Shown: positions 30,012 to 37,890 of the stretch, one piece after another | Numbering within the stretch: the stretch's first letter is position 1 | Layout of the letters: every line of letters begins with the position of its first letter | Source: Cyanobium sp. NIES-981 | Lineage (GTDB): Bacteria > Cyanobacteriota > Cyanobacteriia > PCC-6307 > Cyanobiaceae | Assembly: GCF_900088535.1 (NCBI RefSeq) | Contig: NZ_LT578417.1 | Span: 1,922,001-1,986,000 of the forward strand | DNA: 64,000 nucleotides | Direction: 5' to 3' | Position numbers and translations under genes: made by a program | Notes under the pieces: model-generated | Seen by the model: the letters and a program-made list of their open reading frames with translations, nothing else | Databases searched by the model: none | Told to the model about the DNA's origin: nothing

Positions 30012-30821
30012 GTGATGGTTCTGCAGGATCGCTTCCGGGTCTCACAGCGTCGTGCCTGCCGGCTGGCGGGCCAGAACCGCAACACCCAGCGCCGGCCCAT
30101 GCCGGTGACGGCCATCGAGGAGCAGAAGCTACGTCGGCGGATCCGCGAGCTGGCCCTGCGCCATGTGCGCTGGGGCCGGCGGCTGGTCTACCGCCGGTTG
30201 CGGCTGGAAGGCTGGAGCGTCAACCACAAGCGGGTGCAACGGATCTGGCGGGAGGAGGGTCTCCAGCGGCCCCTGCCGCGCCGGCGCAAGCGCTCCCGGC
30301 CTGCGGGCGGCTCAAAGGAGCTGCTGAGGGCCGAGTACCCACACCACGTGTGGGCGGTCGACTTCCAGTTCGACCAGACAATGGATGGGCGCAGACTGAA
30401 GTTCCTCAATATTGTGGATGAATACAGTCGACTGTGCCTGGCTATTCATGTCGGCAGACGCTGCAAGGCGGTCGACGTGATCGACACCATTGAGGAACTA
30501 CTCAAGCAGCATCCAGCACCCACTCATCTGCGAATGGACAATGGGCCTGAGTTCATTGCCCATGCATTGCAGGAATGGTGCACAGGCAGTGGCTCCAGCA
30601 CGGCGTACATCGCGCCAGGTTCACCCTGGGAGAATCCATTTGTGGAATCATTCAACAGCCGCTTTCGGGATGAATTCCTGAATATCGAGCTGTTCGCGTC
30701 GGTGCCGGAAGCCAGGCTGTTGGCAGAGCAGTACCGGATGGAGTACAACACCTACAGACCGCATTCGGCGCTCCAGGGGCATACGCCCCTGGAGACCCTC
30801 CAGCAGTGGAGAGCGGCCTGA
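30012..30821 (+). CDS. IS3-family transposase OrfB
   Basis: 269 residues from the first initiator in frame (GTG 30012). The protein is probably made mainly as an OrfAB fusion by -1 frameshifting from OrfA. The HTH_21 segment (LRRRIRELALRHVRWGRRLVYRRLR) precedes the rve integrase core with VWAVDFQFD, LRMDNGPEF and PFVESFNSRFRDE giving the DDE triad. The end (YNTYRPHSALQGHTPLE) is the family signature. Complete. Confidence 0.95.
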   Translation: MMVLQDRFRVSQRRACRLAGQNRNTQRRPMPVTAIEEQKLRRRIRELALRHVRWGRRLVYRRLRLEGWSVNHKRVQRIWREEGLQRPLPRRRKRSRPAGGSKELLRAEYPHHVWAVDFQFDQTMDGRRLKFLNIVDEYSRLCLAIHVGRRCKAVDVIDTIEELLKQHPAPTHLRMDNGPEFIAHALQEWCTGSGSSTAYIAPGSPWENPFVESFNSRFRDEFLNIELFASVPEARLLAEQYRMEYNTYRPHSALQGHTPLETLQQWRAA

Positions 30822-30935
30822 CCACCCACCAGCTCTCAGAAGAACTGGACCAGTAATGGGGGTCACGTCACTCGCATCTCAGTCCCCTTAAATACCTAGG
30901 TCAACCGAACCTTCCCCGGCCAGCATAGAACACTC

Positions 30936-31622
30936 ATGGAGATTCAATCTACACGCAAAGTCTCTTTGCCGAAGCGACTAAGCTCTGAGCTGCTTACTCC
31001 CACCGGAACAGAAAACGGCTGCCCTGGTCTAATTGTTTCAACCAAGCCACTTCTAGAGCAGTACAGCAGAGCAGCGAAGTCAATCGATGGATTGCTCGGC
31101 CAATATCATCCGAGACAGTTTCCAGCGTTGATAGCGACTCCGAGAGCCACGTCAAGCCTTTTCAGCCATACCCCAGAGTTGTCGCTTCTGAAGTCAGTCG
31201 CATCCTTTATCAGCTCCCAGATTCATCCACATCTAAAGCTGGGAGTGGACGCTATATGGCTGGCCTATGGCGCTGCGCAGCTTAAAGATGAGTGGACAAA
31301 ATCCAATGCGGATCAAGTTTCCTGCGCCTTCAAGCTGGCGAGCCTCAGCTTCTCCGCTATCAGTCTGATGGGAGAATTTAATTCAGAGCTCAAACTTCCA
31401 GACTCTTGGTCCAACGGAATCAACTTTTACCTGACGAGTGGTGAGGCGATTTATCAGGGAAAGACGCCCCCAATCAATGAGTTGGCTCTGCTTGCAAAAG
31501 ATAAACGCATGGACATCCCCCTCAAGCTTCTGAAACTGGCTGGCGCATCCCTTGACCCACAAGCAGCGACGAGCTCAACCGCGCAGGCAAAGATCAGCAA
31601 CTTAACGTTCCTCACACCGTAG
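30936..31622 (+). CDS. Cassette 8: orphan protein of unknown function
   Basis: 228 residues, no recognised domain. It contains a possible amphipathic or weakly hydrophobic helical region (SCAFKLASLSFSAISLMG) and is otherwise mixed. AT-rich composition like the other cassette genes and the same orientation. It lies between the IS3 element and a non-coding stretch; no attC closes the cassette on its right, so this end may be decayed or deleted. Confidence 0.55.
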   Translation: MEIQSTRKVSLPKRLSSELLTPTGTENGCPGLIVSTKPLLEQYSRAAKSIDGLLGQYHPRQFPALIATPRATSSLFSHTPELSLLKSVASFISSQIHPHLKLGVDAIWLAYGAAQLKDEWTKSNADQVSCAFKLASLSFSAISLMGEFNSELKLPDSWSNGINFYLTSGEAIYQGKTPPINELALLAKDKRMDIPLKLLKLAGASLDPQAATSSTAQAKISNLTFLTP

Positions 31623-32039
31623 CCAAAGCCCATGCAGCGGCAGCATTGGCCATCCTCCAGGCGCGGGAAAGAGGTGCTATGAATTCACTTGCAAACAGAG
31701 AGTTGCTATCCGCGTGTGCACTGAAGTGCCGGTTGCGAGTAGCGCCGCGAAGATGAACCGCAAGCCTTACAGCAAGGCAGTCCGCCCATGGAGCGCAGCG
31801 AGCACCAGCCTCTTTGGTCGCGAGCAGACTTATCGCCATGCACTGTGATCAGACATCTCTCCTAGATCAACATTCTTTGATCCTGGTTGCAGCACAGGGC
31901 ACCCGATAGCGCGATAGAGTAATACGTCGCCTACGAAGGCCATCATTTTTCGAGGCAGATCACTGGGAAAGCTGCTGGTACTGGCTCGCCAGAACCTGCC
32001 CCGTGGAGTCTGAATTCACTCCTCCATGCAGACGTCTAG
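31623..32039. other. Non-coding right flank of the cassette island
   Basis: Mixed composition. No convincing gene, IS or attC. A minus-strand frame of 75 codons (31612-31839) shows no protein-like features. The expected closing attC of cassette 8, with left R-box CCCTAAC, is absent. Confidence 0.4.
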
Positions 32040-32240
32040 CCAAAGGCTGCTTATCACGGGGCACTCCTGTGGGATTCACTCGGCCACCCGTCGTTCACGG
32101 AGCACAAAGCCCTCCCTGTGGAACTGCGCGGCCGCCTGACCATCAGCGAGGAGCTGATCGTTCCTGACGGCGGCTCAGACAAGGGCCGTGTCGCGATCGT
32201 TCTTGAACAAGCCTGGCCCCCACGCTGCCGATCCAGCTGA
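32040..32240 (+). pseudogene. Possible 3' remnant of a truncated core gene at the island border
   Basis: After a TAG at 32037 the frame reads AYHGALLWDSLGHPSFTEHK and later LRGRLTISEELIVPDG, ending at TGA 32240, without a start codon. The text looks like real protein, and GC content here returns to core level. The family was not recognised. It may be the C-terminal stub of a gene cut when the island inserted or was rearranged. Confidence 0.3.
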
Positions 32241-32295
32241 AGGCCCACAGACTGAAAGAGGGGCCCCGGGCCCCGGAGTTAGTGGAGAACGACCG

Positions 32296-33927
32296 ATGAC
32301 CGCGCCGAAGGTTGCCGCCCGTACGCCCATCGCCGTGAGCCTGGAGGAGGGGAAGGAGTACTACTACTGCGCCTGCGGCCGTTCCTCGGAGCAGCCCTTC
32401 TGCGACGGCTCCCACGAGGGCAGCGGCTTCACTCCCCTGGCCTTCGTGGCCCAGAAGAGCGGCAAGGCGGTGCTCTGCCGCTGCAAGCAGACCGCCACGC
32501 CCCCCTACTGCGATGGCACCCATGCCCGCGTTCCCGCCGATCGGGTGGGCACCACCTACGCCGTGGACCAGGACGGGGATGCCGACAGCGGAGATGCCGA
32601 AGCGGGCGAGGACGAGGAGGGTGAGCACGAGCCGCCGGAGCAGGGCGCGTCCTCCGGCGGCAAGATGCCCCAGCCCCGGGCCACGCAGGAGGAGCCCAAT
32701 CTGGAGCTGATCCACCAGCTCGCCGAGCACGGCCTCGCGCAGGTGGGGCCCCAGGGGCCGGTGGTGTCGATGGGGGTGCCCCGCTCCCTGCTGCCCCGGT
32801 GGGACGACATCCAGATCCTCACGGCCCAGCTGGCGCGCCAGCCCCTGGCCGATGCCGCCCCGGTGGGCACCGAGCTGGTGATCGGCCCCCGGGCCCGGCA
32901 GCCGCTGCGGCTGGAGATCCCCCTGCTGGTGTCGGACATGAGCTTCGGGGCCCTCTCCGAGGAGGCCAAGCGGGCCCTGGCCAGCGGCGCCGAATTGGCC
33001 GGCACCGGCATCTGCTCCGGCGAAGGCGGCATGCTGCCCGCCGAGCAGGCCGCCAACCACCGCTACCTCTACGAACTCGCCCCGGCGATGTTCGGCTATC
33101 GCGAGGAGCTCCTGAGCCGGGTGCAGGCCTTTCACTTCAAGGCCGGCCAGGCGGCCAAGACCGGCGTGGGCGGGCACCTGCCTGGCGCCAAGGTGTCGGC
33201 CGCCATCGCCGCGGTGCGGGGCATCCCCGCAGGTGAGGCCGCCTGTTCACCCGCCAGCTTCGCCGACCTCCGCACCCCAGACGACTTCCGCCAGTTCGGT
33301 GATCGGGTGCGGCAGCTCAGCGGCGGCATCCCGGTGGGCTTCAAGCTGAGCGCCCAGCACATCGAGGCGGATCTCGATTTCGCCCTCGAGGCCGGGGCCG
33401 ACTACCTGATCCTCGATGGCCGCGGCGGCGGCACCGGCGCCTCCCCGCAGCTGCTGCGCGATCACATCGCCGTGCCTACCATTCCCGCCCTGGCCCGGGC
33501 CCGGGCCCATCTCGAGCGCCGCGGCGCCAGCGGCCAGGTGAGCCTGATCATCACGGGCGGCATCCGCACCCCCGCCGACTGCATCAAGGCCCTGGCCCTG
33601 GGCGCCGACGGCATCGCCCTGGCCAATGCCGCCATCCAGGCGATCGGCTGCGTGGGCTCGCGCATCTGCCACACCAACCGCTGCCCGGCCGGGGTGGCCA
33701 CCCAGGATCCCGCGCTGCGGAGCCGTCTGCAGGTGGAGCCCGCCGCCCAGTGGCTGGATCGCTTCCTGCGGGCCACGGTGGCGCTGATGCAGGCGATGGC
33801 CCGCGCCTGCGGCCACGACCACTTGCACCGCATGGACCGCCACGATCTGGCCAGCTGGCAGCGGCCCCTGGCGGAGCTGGCCGGCATCGCCTGGAGCGGG
33901 GCGGCGCCGACGGGTGGATCGGCTTGA
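32296..33927 (+). CDS. Glutamate synthase-like FMN protein with two N-terminal CDGSH iron-sulfur domains
   Basis: 543 residues. The first 110 hold two CDGSH motifs (CACGRSSEQPFCDGSH and CRCKQTATPPYCDGTH), each expected to bind a 2Fe-2S cluster. An acidic linker (GDADSGDAEAGEDEEGEHE) follows. The rest is the FMN/Fe-S barrel of ferredoxin-dependent glutamate synthase (LVSDMSFGALSEEAKRAL, GEGGMLP, KPGVGG-like TGVGGHLPGAKV, DGRGGGTGASP, and a 3Fe-4S-type segment CVGSRICHTNRCPAGVA). The glutaminase domain is missing, so the substrate is unknown. The ATG at 32296 is preferred over frame extension to 32188. Confidence 0.85.
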   Translation: MTAPKVAARTPIAVSLEEGKEYYYCACGRSSEQPFCDGSHEGSGFTPLAFVAQKSGKAVLCRCKQTATPPYCDGTHARVPADRVGTTYAVDQDGDADSGDAEAGEDEEGEHEPPEQGASSGGKMPQPRATQEEPNLELIHQLAEHGLAQVGPQGPVVSMGVPRSLLPRWDDIQILTAQLARQPLADAAPVGTELVIGPRARQPLRLEIPLLVSDMSFGALSEEAKRALASGAELAGTGICSGEGGMLPAEQAANHRYLYELAPAMFGYREELLSRVQAFHFKAGQAAKTGVGGHLPGAKVSAAIAAVRGIPAGEAACSPASFADLRTPDDFRQFGDRVRQLSGGIPVGFKLSAQHIEADLDFALEAGADYLILDGRGGGTGASPQLLRDHIAVPTIPALARARAHLERRGASGQVSLIITGGIRTPADCIKALALGADGIALANAAIQAIGCVGSRICHTNRCPAGVATQDPALRSRLQVEPAAQWLDRFLRATVALMQAMARACGHDHLHRMDRHDLASWQRPLAELAGIAWSGAAPTGGSA

Positions 33928-33946
33928 TCTACCCGAGCTACCCGAG

Positions 33947-35272
33947 CTACCCCGTGGCGAGCCACATCTGGGCTGTGCGGGGCGGCACAAACAGGCTGAG
34001 CCGGTCGCCGGAGAGGGTCATGGTGTGCCCATGGATCAGATCCCTGTACTGCCCCGGGTTCCTCAGCCCCCAGGTGCTGAACTCGGCCCACTGCTCGGTG
34101 GCACTTTTGTTGATCGCCACAATCCCCCGCTCGCCGCGCCGGAAGATCAGCAGCACGTCGGTGGCATGGAGCAGGGCCATGGCCTCGCCGTGCACGGCAT
34201 TGTGGAACTGCACCATGGCCGCAAGGTCGGCGCGCTTGTAGACATCGAACCAGCGGTCGCGATCCACCGCATAGGCGGATTCATTGTGATCGGAGTAGAT
34301 CAGCGGCACGCCCCCATCGCGGCCCAGCACATAGGCATAGGCCAGATGCTCATCCTGGGGATCGAGGATGGCGTAACGGAAGCCATCGTTGTGGGGGATG
34401 TCGTGGGTCACGACAAACGTCACGGCACGGTGCCAGGGCAGGGCGTTGCCAGCAGCGGCGGGGTCCACCAGGCTGCGCATCGACCCCCCGAAACCGAAGG
34501 CTTCCCGCATCGTGGTGAACAGGGGGAAGTCATAGGCAGACATCCAGGTTTCCTGCAGGAAGGGCCACAGAAACACCTGCTCATCGTGATCGCCGCCGGT
34601 GAGCACTTCGCCGAACCAGAACTTGTTCCTCACAGCGGGCCTGTCGGCCAGGTTGTCCACCATCTTCTCGGTGATGTGCTTGATGGCATCCACGCGGAAC
34701 CCATCGAATCCCATCGCCACCAGGGCGCTCACCATCTGGTGCTGCTGCTCCAGCACCCAGGCAGAATCCTGCAGGTCGGGCAGGCCGGAGAGGTTCTGAA
34801 ACTGCACGGCGCCACGATCGCTCCACTCATGGCCGTCGATTTCGCCCGCCTGGTTGAAGTCCCACGGTGAGAACAGGCCTTCGCCGAGATCGCCGTACAG
34901 CCGGTTGCGCTCAAAGGTGTCCGGATCCTGCCGGTAGCGCTCCAGCTCCGCCGCGCCGGGGAAGTTCAGCCGGTCGTCGCGGGCTTCGTTGGCCATGTGG
35001 TTGATCACCAGATCCGCATACACCCGGATCGGTGGGTCGCTGGCATGGCAGGCGGCGATCAGCTGCTCCAGCTCCCGCTTGCCGCCGAGGTGGGAGAGCA
35101 GGATGCGGTAATCCTTCGGCTGGTAGCGCTGCCACCAGGCCTCGCCGTTCGGGTCGGAATACAGCGGCGGCGGGATCAGAATGGCGCCGTAGCCCACCGC
35201 TGCAATGGCATCCAGGTTGTCAAGGATGTCCTGGTACGTCCAGTTGAAGGCGTGCAGGGTAACCGTGCGCAT
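33947..35272 (-). CDS. GH13 alpha-amylase family protein
   Basis: 441 residues with the GH13 (beta/alpha)8 barrel. Region I is DLVINH, region II is GFRVDAIKH with the nucleophile Asp, region III is WFGEVL with the acid/base Glu, and region IV is FVVTHDIPHND with the third Asp. A C-terminal beta domain follows (LLIFRRGERGIVAINKS). No signal peptide, so it probably acts on cytoplasmic glycogen or maltodextrin. The start at 35272 (MRTVTLHAFNW) is preferred to the longer frame. Convergent with the preceding gene, gap 19 bp. Confidence 0.9.
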   Translation of the reverse strand: MRTVTLHAFNWTYQDILDNLDAIAAVGYGAILIPPPLYSDPNGEAWWQRYQPKDYRILLSHLGGKRELEQLIAACHASDPPIRVYADLVINHMANEARDDRLNFPGAAELERYRQDPDTFERNRLYGDLGEGLFSPWDFNQAGEIDGHEWSDRGAVQFQNLSGLPDLQDSAWVLEQQHQMVSALVAMGFDGFRVDAIKHITEKMVDNLADRPAVRNKFWFGEVLTGGDHDEQVFLWPFLQETWMSAYDFPLFTTMREAFGFGGSMRSLVDPAAAGNALPWHRAVTFVVTHDIPHNDGFRYAILDPQDEHLAYAYVLGRDGGVPLIYSDHNESAYAVDRDRWFDVYKRADLAAMVQFHNAVHGEAMALLHATDVLLIFRRGERGIVAINKSATEQWAEFSTWGLRNPGQYRDLIHGHTMTLSGDRLSLFVPPRTAQMWLATG

Positions 35273-35447
35273 GGGAACAGGAACCTCCCGGAGTGGCAAC
35301 GAGCAAGCGTGGCGTAGGGCAGGCGATCAGGCCGCTGCCAACCCTTGCGTCTGGATGCCGGCACCGTATCCCGGATCACCGGCTCCAGACCGTGTCCAGC
35401 CGTACACCCCCATGGCGGCCCTGTGCTGCCGCGTGCGGCGCTGGGCG

Positions 35448-35729
35448 TCAGTCGTTGAGCAGATCGAAGATCGCCTTCTGCAGATCCTTCGACTGCTCCA
35501 GCTGATCGAACACCCAGGCCATCGCGGTGGCCGGCTGCTCGAAGCCCAGTGCGTCACAGAGCCGCTGGATGATGGCGGAATGCTGCTCGTAGAGGGCCAG
35601 ATCACTCACCTGCTGCACGCTCAGGTGCCGGGTGATCAGGGCCTCGGTGCTGTGTTCGGTTGTGGTGAGTTCGGAAGCTGTTCGCTGGGTAGCTGTTTGC
35701 TCGGTAGCTGTGAGATCGGCAGGCTCCAT
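35448..35729 (-). CDS. Small hypothetical protein
   Basis: 93 residues. The first 25 are Thr/Glu/Ala repeats (TATEQTATQRTASELTTTEH), partly from short DNA repeats. The remaining part is a compact helical domain (LALYEQHSAIIQRLCDALGFEQPATAMAWVFDQLEQ). It follows cbpM on the same strand with a 19-bp gap and may belong to that operon. Family not recognised. Confidence 0.5.
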   Translation of the reverse strand: MEPADLTATEQTATQRTASELTTTEHSTEALITRHLSVQQVSDLALYEQHSAIIQRLCDALGFEQPATAMAWVFDQLEQSKDLQKAIFDLLND

Positions 35730-35748
35730 GGCGACAACCTCCCTGGTC

Positions 35749-36057
35749 TCAACGGGGCAGATGACACTCTAGTTCCCGCACCCGCTGCTCCAGCGCTTCG
35801 ATCTTCTCCAGATAGGTGAGGGCCAGGGCCATGCCGGGGGGGTTGAGCCCGAAGGCATCGCGCAGCTTCACCGCCCGCCGGGCCTGGTGCACCACCCGCG
35901 CCTGGAAGCTCCAGCCGCTGCCGCCCGCCTGGGTTTCGAACACCCCGAACTCCACCAGTTCCACCAGCTCCTCCTGGGCCAGGCCCGAGGCCGCCAGCAG
36001 TTCCGCCGACTCCACCGGTGCGTCGCCCTCCGCCGGGATCAGCAGATCGTCAGCCAT
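35749..36057 (-). CDS. cbpM: Chaperone modulator CbpM-like protein
   Basis: This 102-residue MerR-HTH-like protein (AELLAASGLAQEELVELVEFGVFE, ARRAVKLRDAFGLNPPGMALALTYLEKIEALEQRV) matches CbpM, the inhibitor of the DnaJ-like CbpA. The start at 36057 overlaps the cbpA stop by 8 nt, showing translational coupling. The 102-residue length is normal. It should bind the J-domain of CbpA and tune DnaK co-chaperone activity. Confidence 0.87.
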   Translation of the reverse strand: MADDLLIPAEGDAPVESAELLAASGLAQEELVELVEFGVFETQAGGSGWSFQARVVHQARRAVKLRDAFGLNPPGMALALTYLEKIEALEQRVRELECHLPR

Positions 36058-36961
36058 CGCTCGACCCTCCGTTGAACTGCGGACGGGGCTGGAAGGAGGA
36101 CGCCGCCGCCAGCTCACGATAGAGCTGCTGTTCCGCCTCGCCGATCTCCTTCGGCACCACGATCTGCAGCACGCCGTAGAGATCACCGGCGCCCTGCCCC
36201 CGTTTCGGCAGGCCCTTGCCGGCCAGCCGCAGCTTCTGGCCCGGCTGCGCTCCGGGCTTCACCTGCACCGTCACCCGGCCCTCGAGGGTGGGGAGCTCGA
36301 TCGCGGCCCCCAGGGCCGCCTCCCACGGGGCCAGCGGCAGCTCGAGGTAGAGGTCGTGCCCCACCGGCCGGAACAGGGGGTGCGGCAGCAGCTCGATCCT
36401 GAGGTACACATCGCCGTTGGGTGCCCCGCCGCTGCCGGCGCCGCCGCGGCCGGGAATGCGCAGCCGCTCGCCATCCACCACCCCCTTCGGCACCCGGATG
36501 CGCACCAGTCCCTCCGGCTTCTCCAGCGTCACCTCGGTGCCGTGGCACACCTCATCCAGCCGGAGGCGGGCCACGGCCTCCACGTCTTGGCCGCGAATCG
36601 GGAAGTCACCCCCTCCCGGCTGCCGCCGCTGGGAGGCCCGGAAGCCCATCTGCTCGAACAGCTCCGAGAGGTCCACCTCCCGGTAGGGCTGGCCCTGCCA
36701 GAAGCGGGTGTCCCACTCCGGCGGCGGGTGGAACTCCTCGCCGGGGCGATGGCGGCCCAGCTGGTCGTAGGCCTGGCGCTTCTCCGGATCGGAGAGGGTC
36801 TGGTAGGCCTCGCTCACCGCCTTGAAGAGCTCCTCGTGGCCCTCCTCCTTGGAGATGTCGGGGTGATAGCGGCGCGCCAGACGCCGGTAGGCCTTCTTGA
36901 TCTCCTCCTCGCTCGCCTCCCGACCGACGCCGAGGGTCTCGTAGTAGTCCTTGAACTTCAT
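36050..36961 (-). CDS. cbpA: DnaJ-class co-chaperone CbpA
   Basis: 303 residues. The N-terminal J-domain (DYYETLGVGREASEEEIKKAYRRLARRYHPDISK) has the HPD motif. A Gly-poor linker follows, then two beta-sandwich client domains (EVTLEKPEGLVRIRVPKGV, LRIPGRGG, PNGDVYLRIELLPHPLF, QKLRLAGKGLP). There is no zinc-finger, so it is a class B J-protein. The ATG at 36961 starts MKFKDYYE; the extension to 37063 is rejected. Forms an operon with cbpM. Confidence 0.93.
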   Translation of the reverse strand: MKFKDYYETLGVGREASEEEIKKAYRRLARRYHPDISKEEGHEELFKAVSEAYQTLSDPEKRQAYDQLGRHRPGEEFHPPPEWDTRFWQGQPYREVDLSELFEQMGFRASQRRQPGGGDFPIRGQDVEAVARLRLDEVCHGTEVTLEKPEGLVRIRVPKGVVDGERLRIPGRGGAGSGGAPNGDVYLRIELLPHPLFRPVGHDLYLELPLAPWEAALGAAIELPTLEGRVTVQVKPGAQPGQKLRLAGKGLPKRGQGAGDLYGVLQIVVPKEIGEAEQQLYRELAAASSFQPRPQFNGGSSDG

Positions 36962-37271
36962 GGAGACGTCACGGCAGCCAGCCGGCTGCAGGTGGGTGGG
37001 TGCTTCGGTGCCATCCTCCCGCCGGCCAGCCCCCTGCGGCAGGACCAGACCCCTCCACTTCAATCACGCGACGCATCACCACCCACCGAGCGCACCCAGA
37101 CAGGGCGCGGAGAGGGATGCCTCCAAGGCGCCCATGTCCAAGGCGTTCGTACCGCGCGAACCTCGACGCACCATCCCCGTGCCGCGATGCACCCAGGGGT
37201 GAAGGCAGGCGCCGGATGGCTGAAGGATCTCCCCGGCCTGATCCCGGCGATTGCCTCGGCGGCTCGCTGCC
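36962..37271. other. Intergenic region upstream of cbpA
   Basis: 310 bp. It must contain the cbpA promoter on the minus strand, but no clear -10/-35 pair or heat-shock CIRCE-type repeat was seen. No supported gene. Confidence 0.4.
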
Positions 37272-37508
37272 TCAGCGGCCCGATTCGATGCCGGCTTCCA
37301 CTTCCCGAATCGCCTCGTCAATCAGCTGGATGGCCTTGACGCGGTGCCCGCCCTTGTCATGGGTGGCCTTCTCCAGGCTCTGCCTGGCCTGATTCAGGCT
37401 CACCAGAGCAGCCTTCATGTTGGGTTGGTTGGCCTGAGCAGGCACCTGCACCGTGAGGGCCGCCACGGTGGCCAGGGTGGTGAGGGCGGCGATGGCGAAG
37501 CGTTTCAT
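37272..37508 (-). CDS. Small exported protein
   Basis: 78 residues. Cleavable signal peptide KRFAIAALTTLATVAALTVQVPAQA, then a helical mature part (MKAALVSLNQARQSLEKATHDKGGHRVKAIQLIDEAIREVEAGIE) resembling small periplasmic DUF-type helical hairpins. The ATG at 37508 begins the signal; the longer frame is rejected. Function unknown. Confidence 0.75.
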   Translation of the reverse strand: MKRFAIAALTTLATVAALTVQVPAQANQPNMKAALVSLNQARQSLEKATHDKGGHRVKAIQLIDEAIREVEAGIESGR

Positions 37509-37637
37509 CGGCTGGGCACGGATCCGGAGGGACCTGGGCAGGGGGATAAAAAAAAGTAGCCAGGTAGGCCGTTGCCGCCGCCGGTCGGTGGGAGCCGCCT
37601 CGAGCCAGTGGTGGCGACGCTGTCCGCGCACGTCCCC

Positions 37638-37770
37638 TCACGTCCGCCCCAGGGTGGGCCTTCCCAGCAGGCCCAGCTTCAGCGTCGGTCCTGGGCACCG
37701 GCACCTGGTCGCAGCACCTGTTGAACCCCTGGTAGAGCTCGAACGGATCGGGAGCCGTGTTGCCCTGCTC
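37638..37770 (-). pseudogene. Decayed 3' fragment related to argS
   Basis: On the minus strand one frame reads LEQGNTAPDPFELYQGFNRC and then DQVPVP, matching ArgS LQGNTAP joined to [16 protein letters not shown] of the intact gene at 41031-42845. A neighbouring frame then reads TLKLGLLGRPTLGRT before a stop, matching the ArgS C-terminus [16 protein letters not shown]. Internal deletions and at least one frameshift separate the pieces. It is non-functional and 3.3 kb from intact argS. Confidence 0.7.
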
Positions 37771-37890
37771 CAGCTCGAGGGGATGGCCCGGCAGGCACGG
37801 GAGCTCCCCCAGCGGCAGGCAAGCGGACCTGCCGGCGGCTTGCCCTGGCAGCCAGAGCAGGGGAAGCTGGCGCAGCACCCCCATCCCACC

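Larger units (their letters stand above)
29635..30870 (+). mobile_element. IS3-family insertion sequence
   Basis: The left end begins TGACGTGGACCCCGGAAACT and the reverse complement of the right end begins TGACGTGACCCCCATTACTG. A 4-bp target duplication CTCG lies at 29631-29634 and 30871-30874. The 1236-bp element has the standard two overlapping-frame genes and is inserted near the start of cassette 8. Confidence 0.9.

Noticed and set aside
31612..31839. 75-codon minus-strand frame beside the cassette 8 gene
   Set aside because: Opposite to every other cassette gene, with no recognisable features and no start context.
37453..37890. N-terminal extension of the MFS transporter
   Set aside because: This part is Arg/Pro-rich shadow text and covers the argS-like relic read from the other strand.
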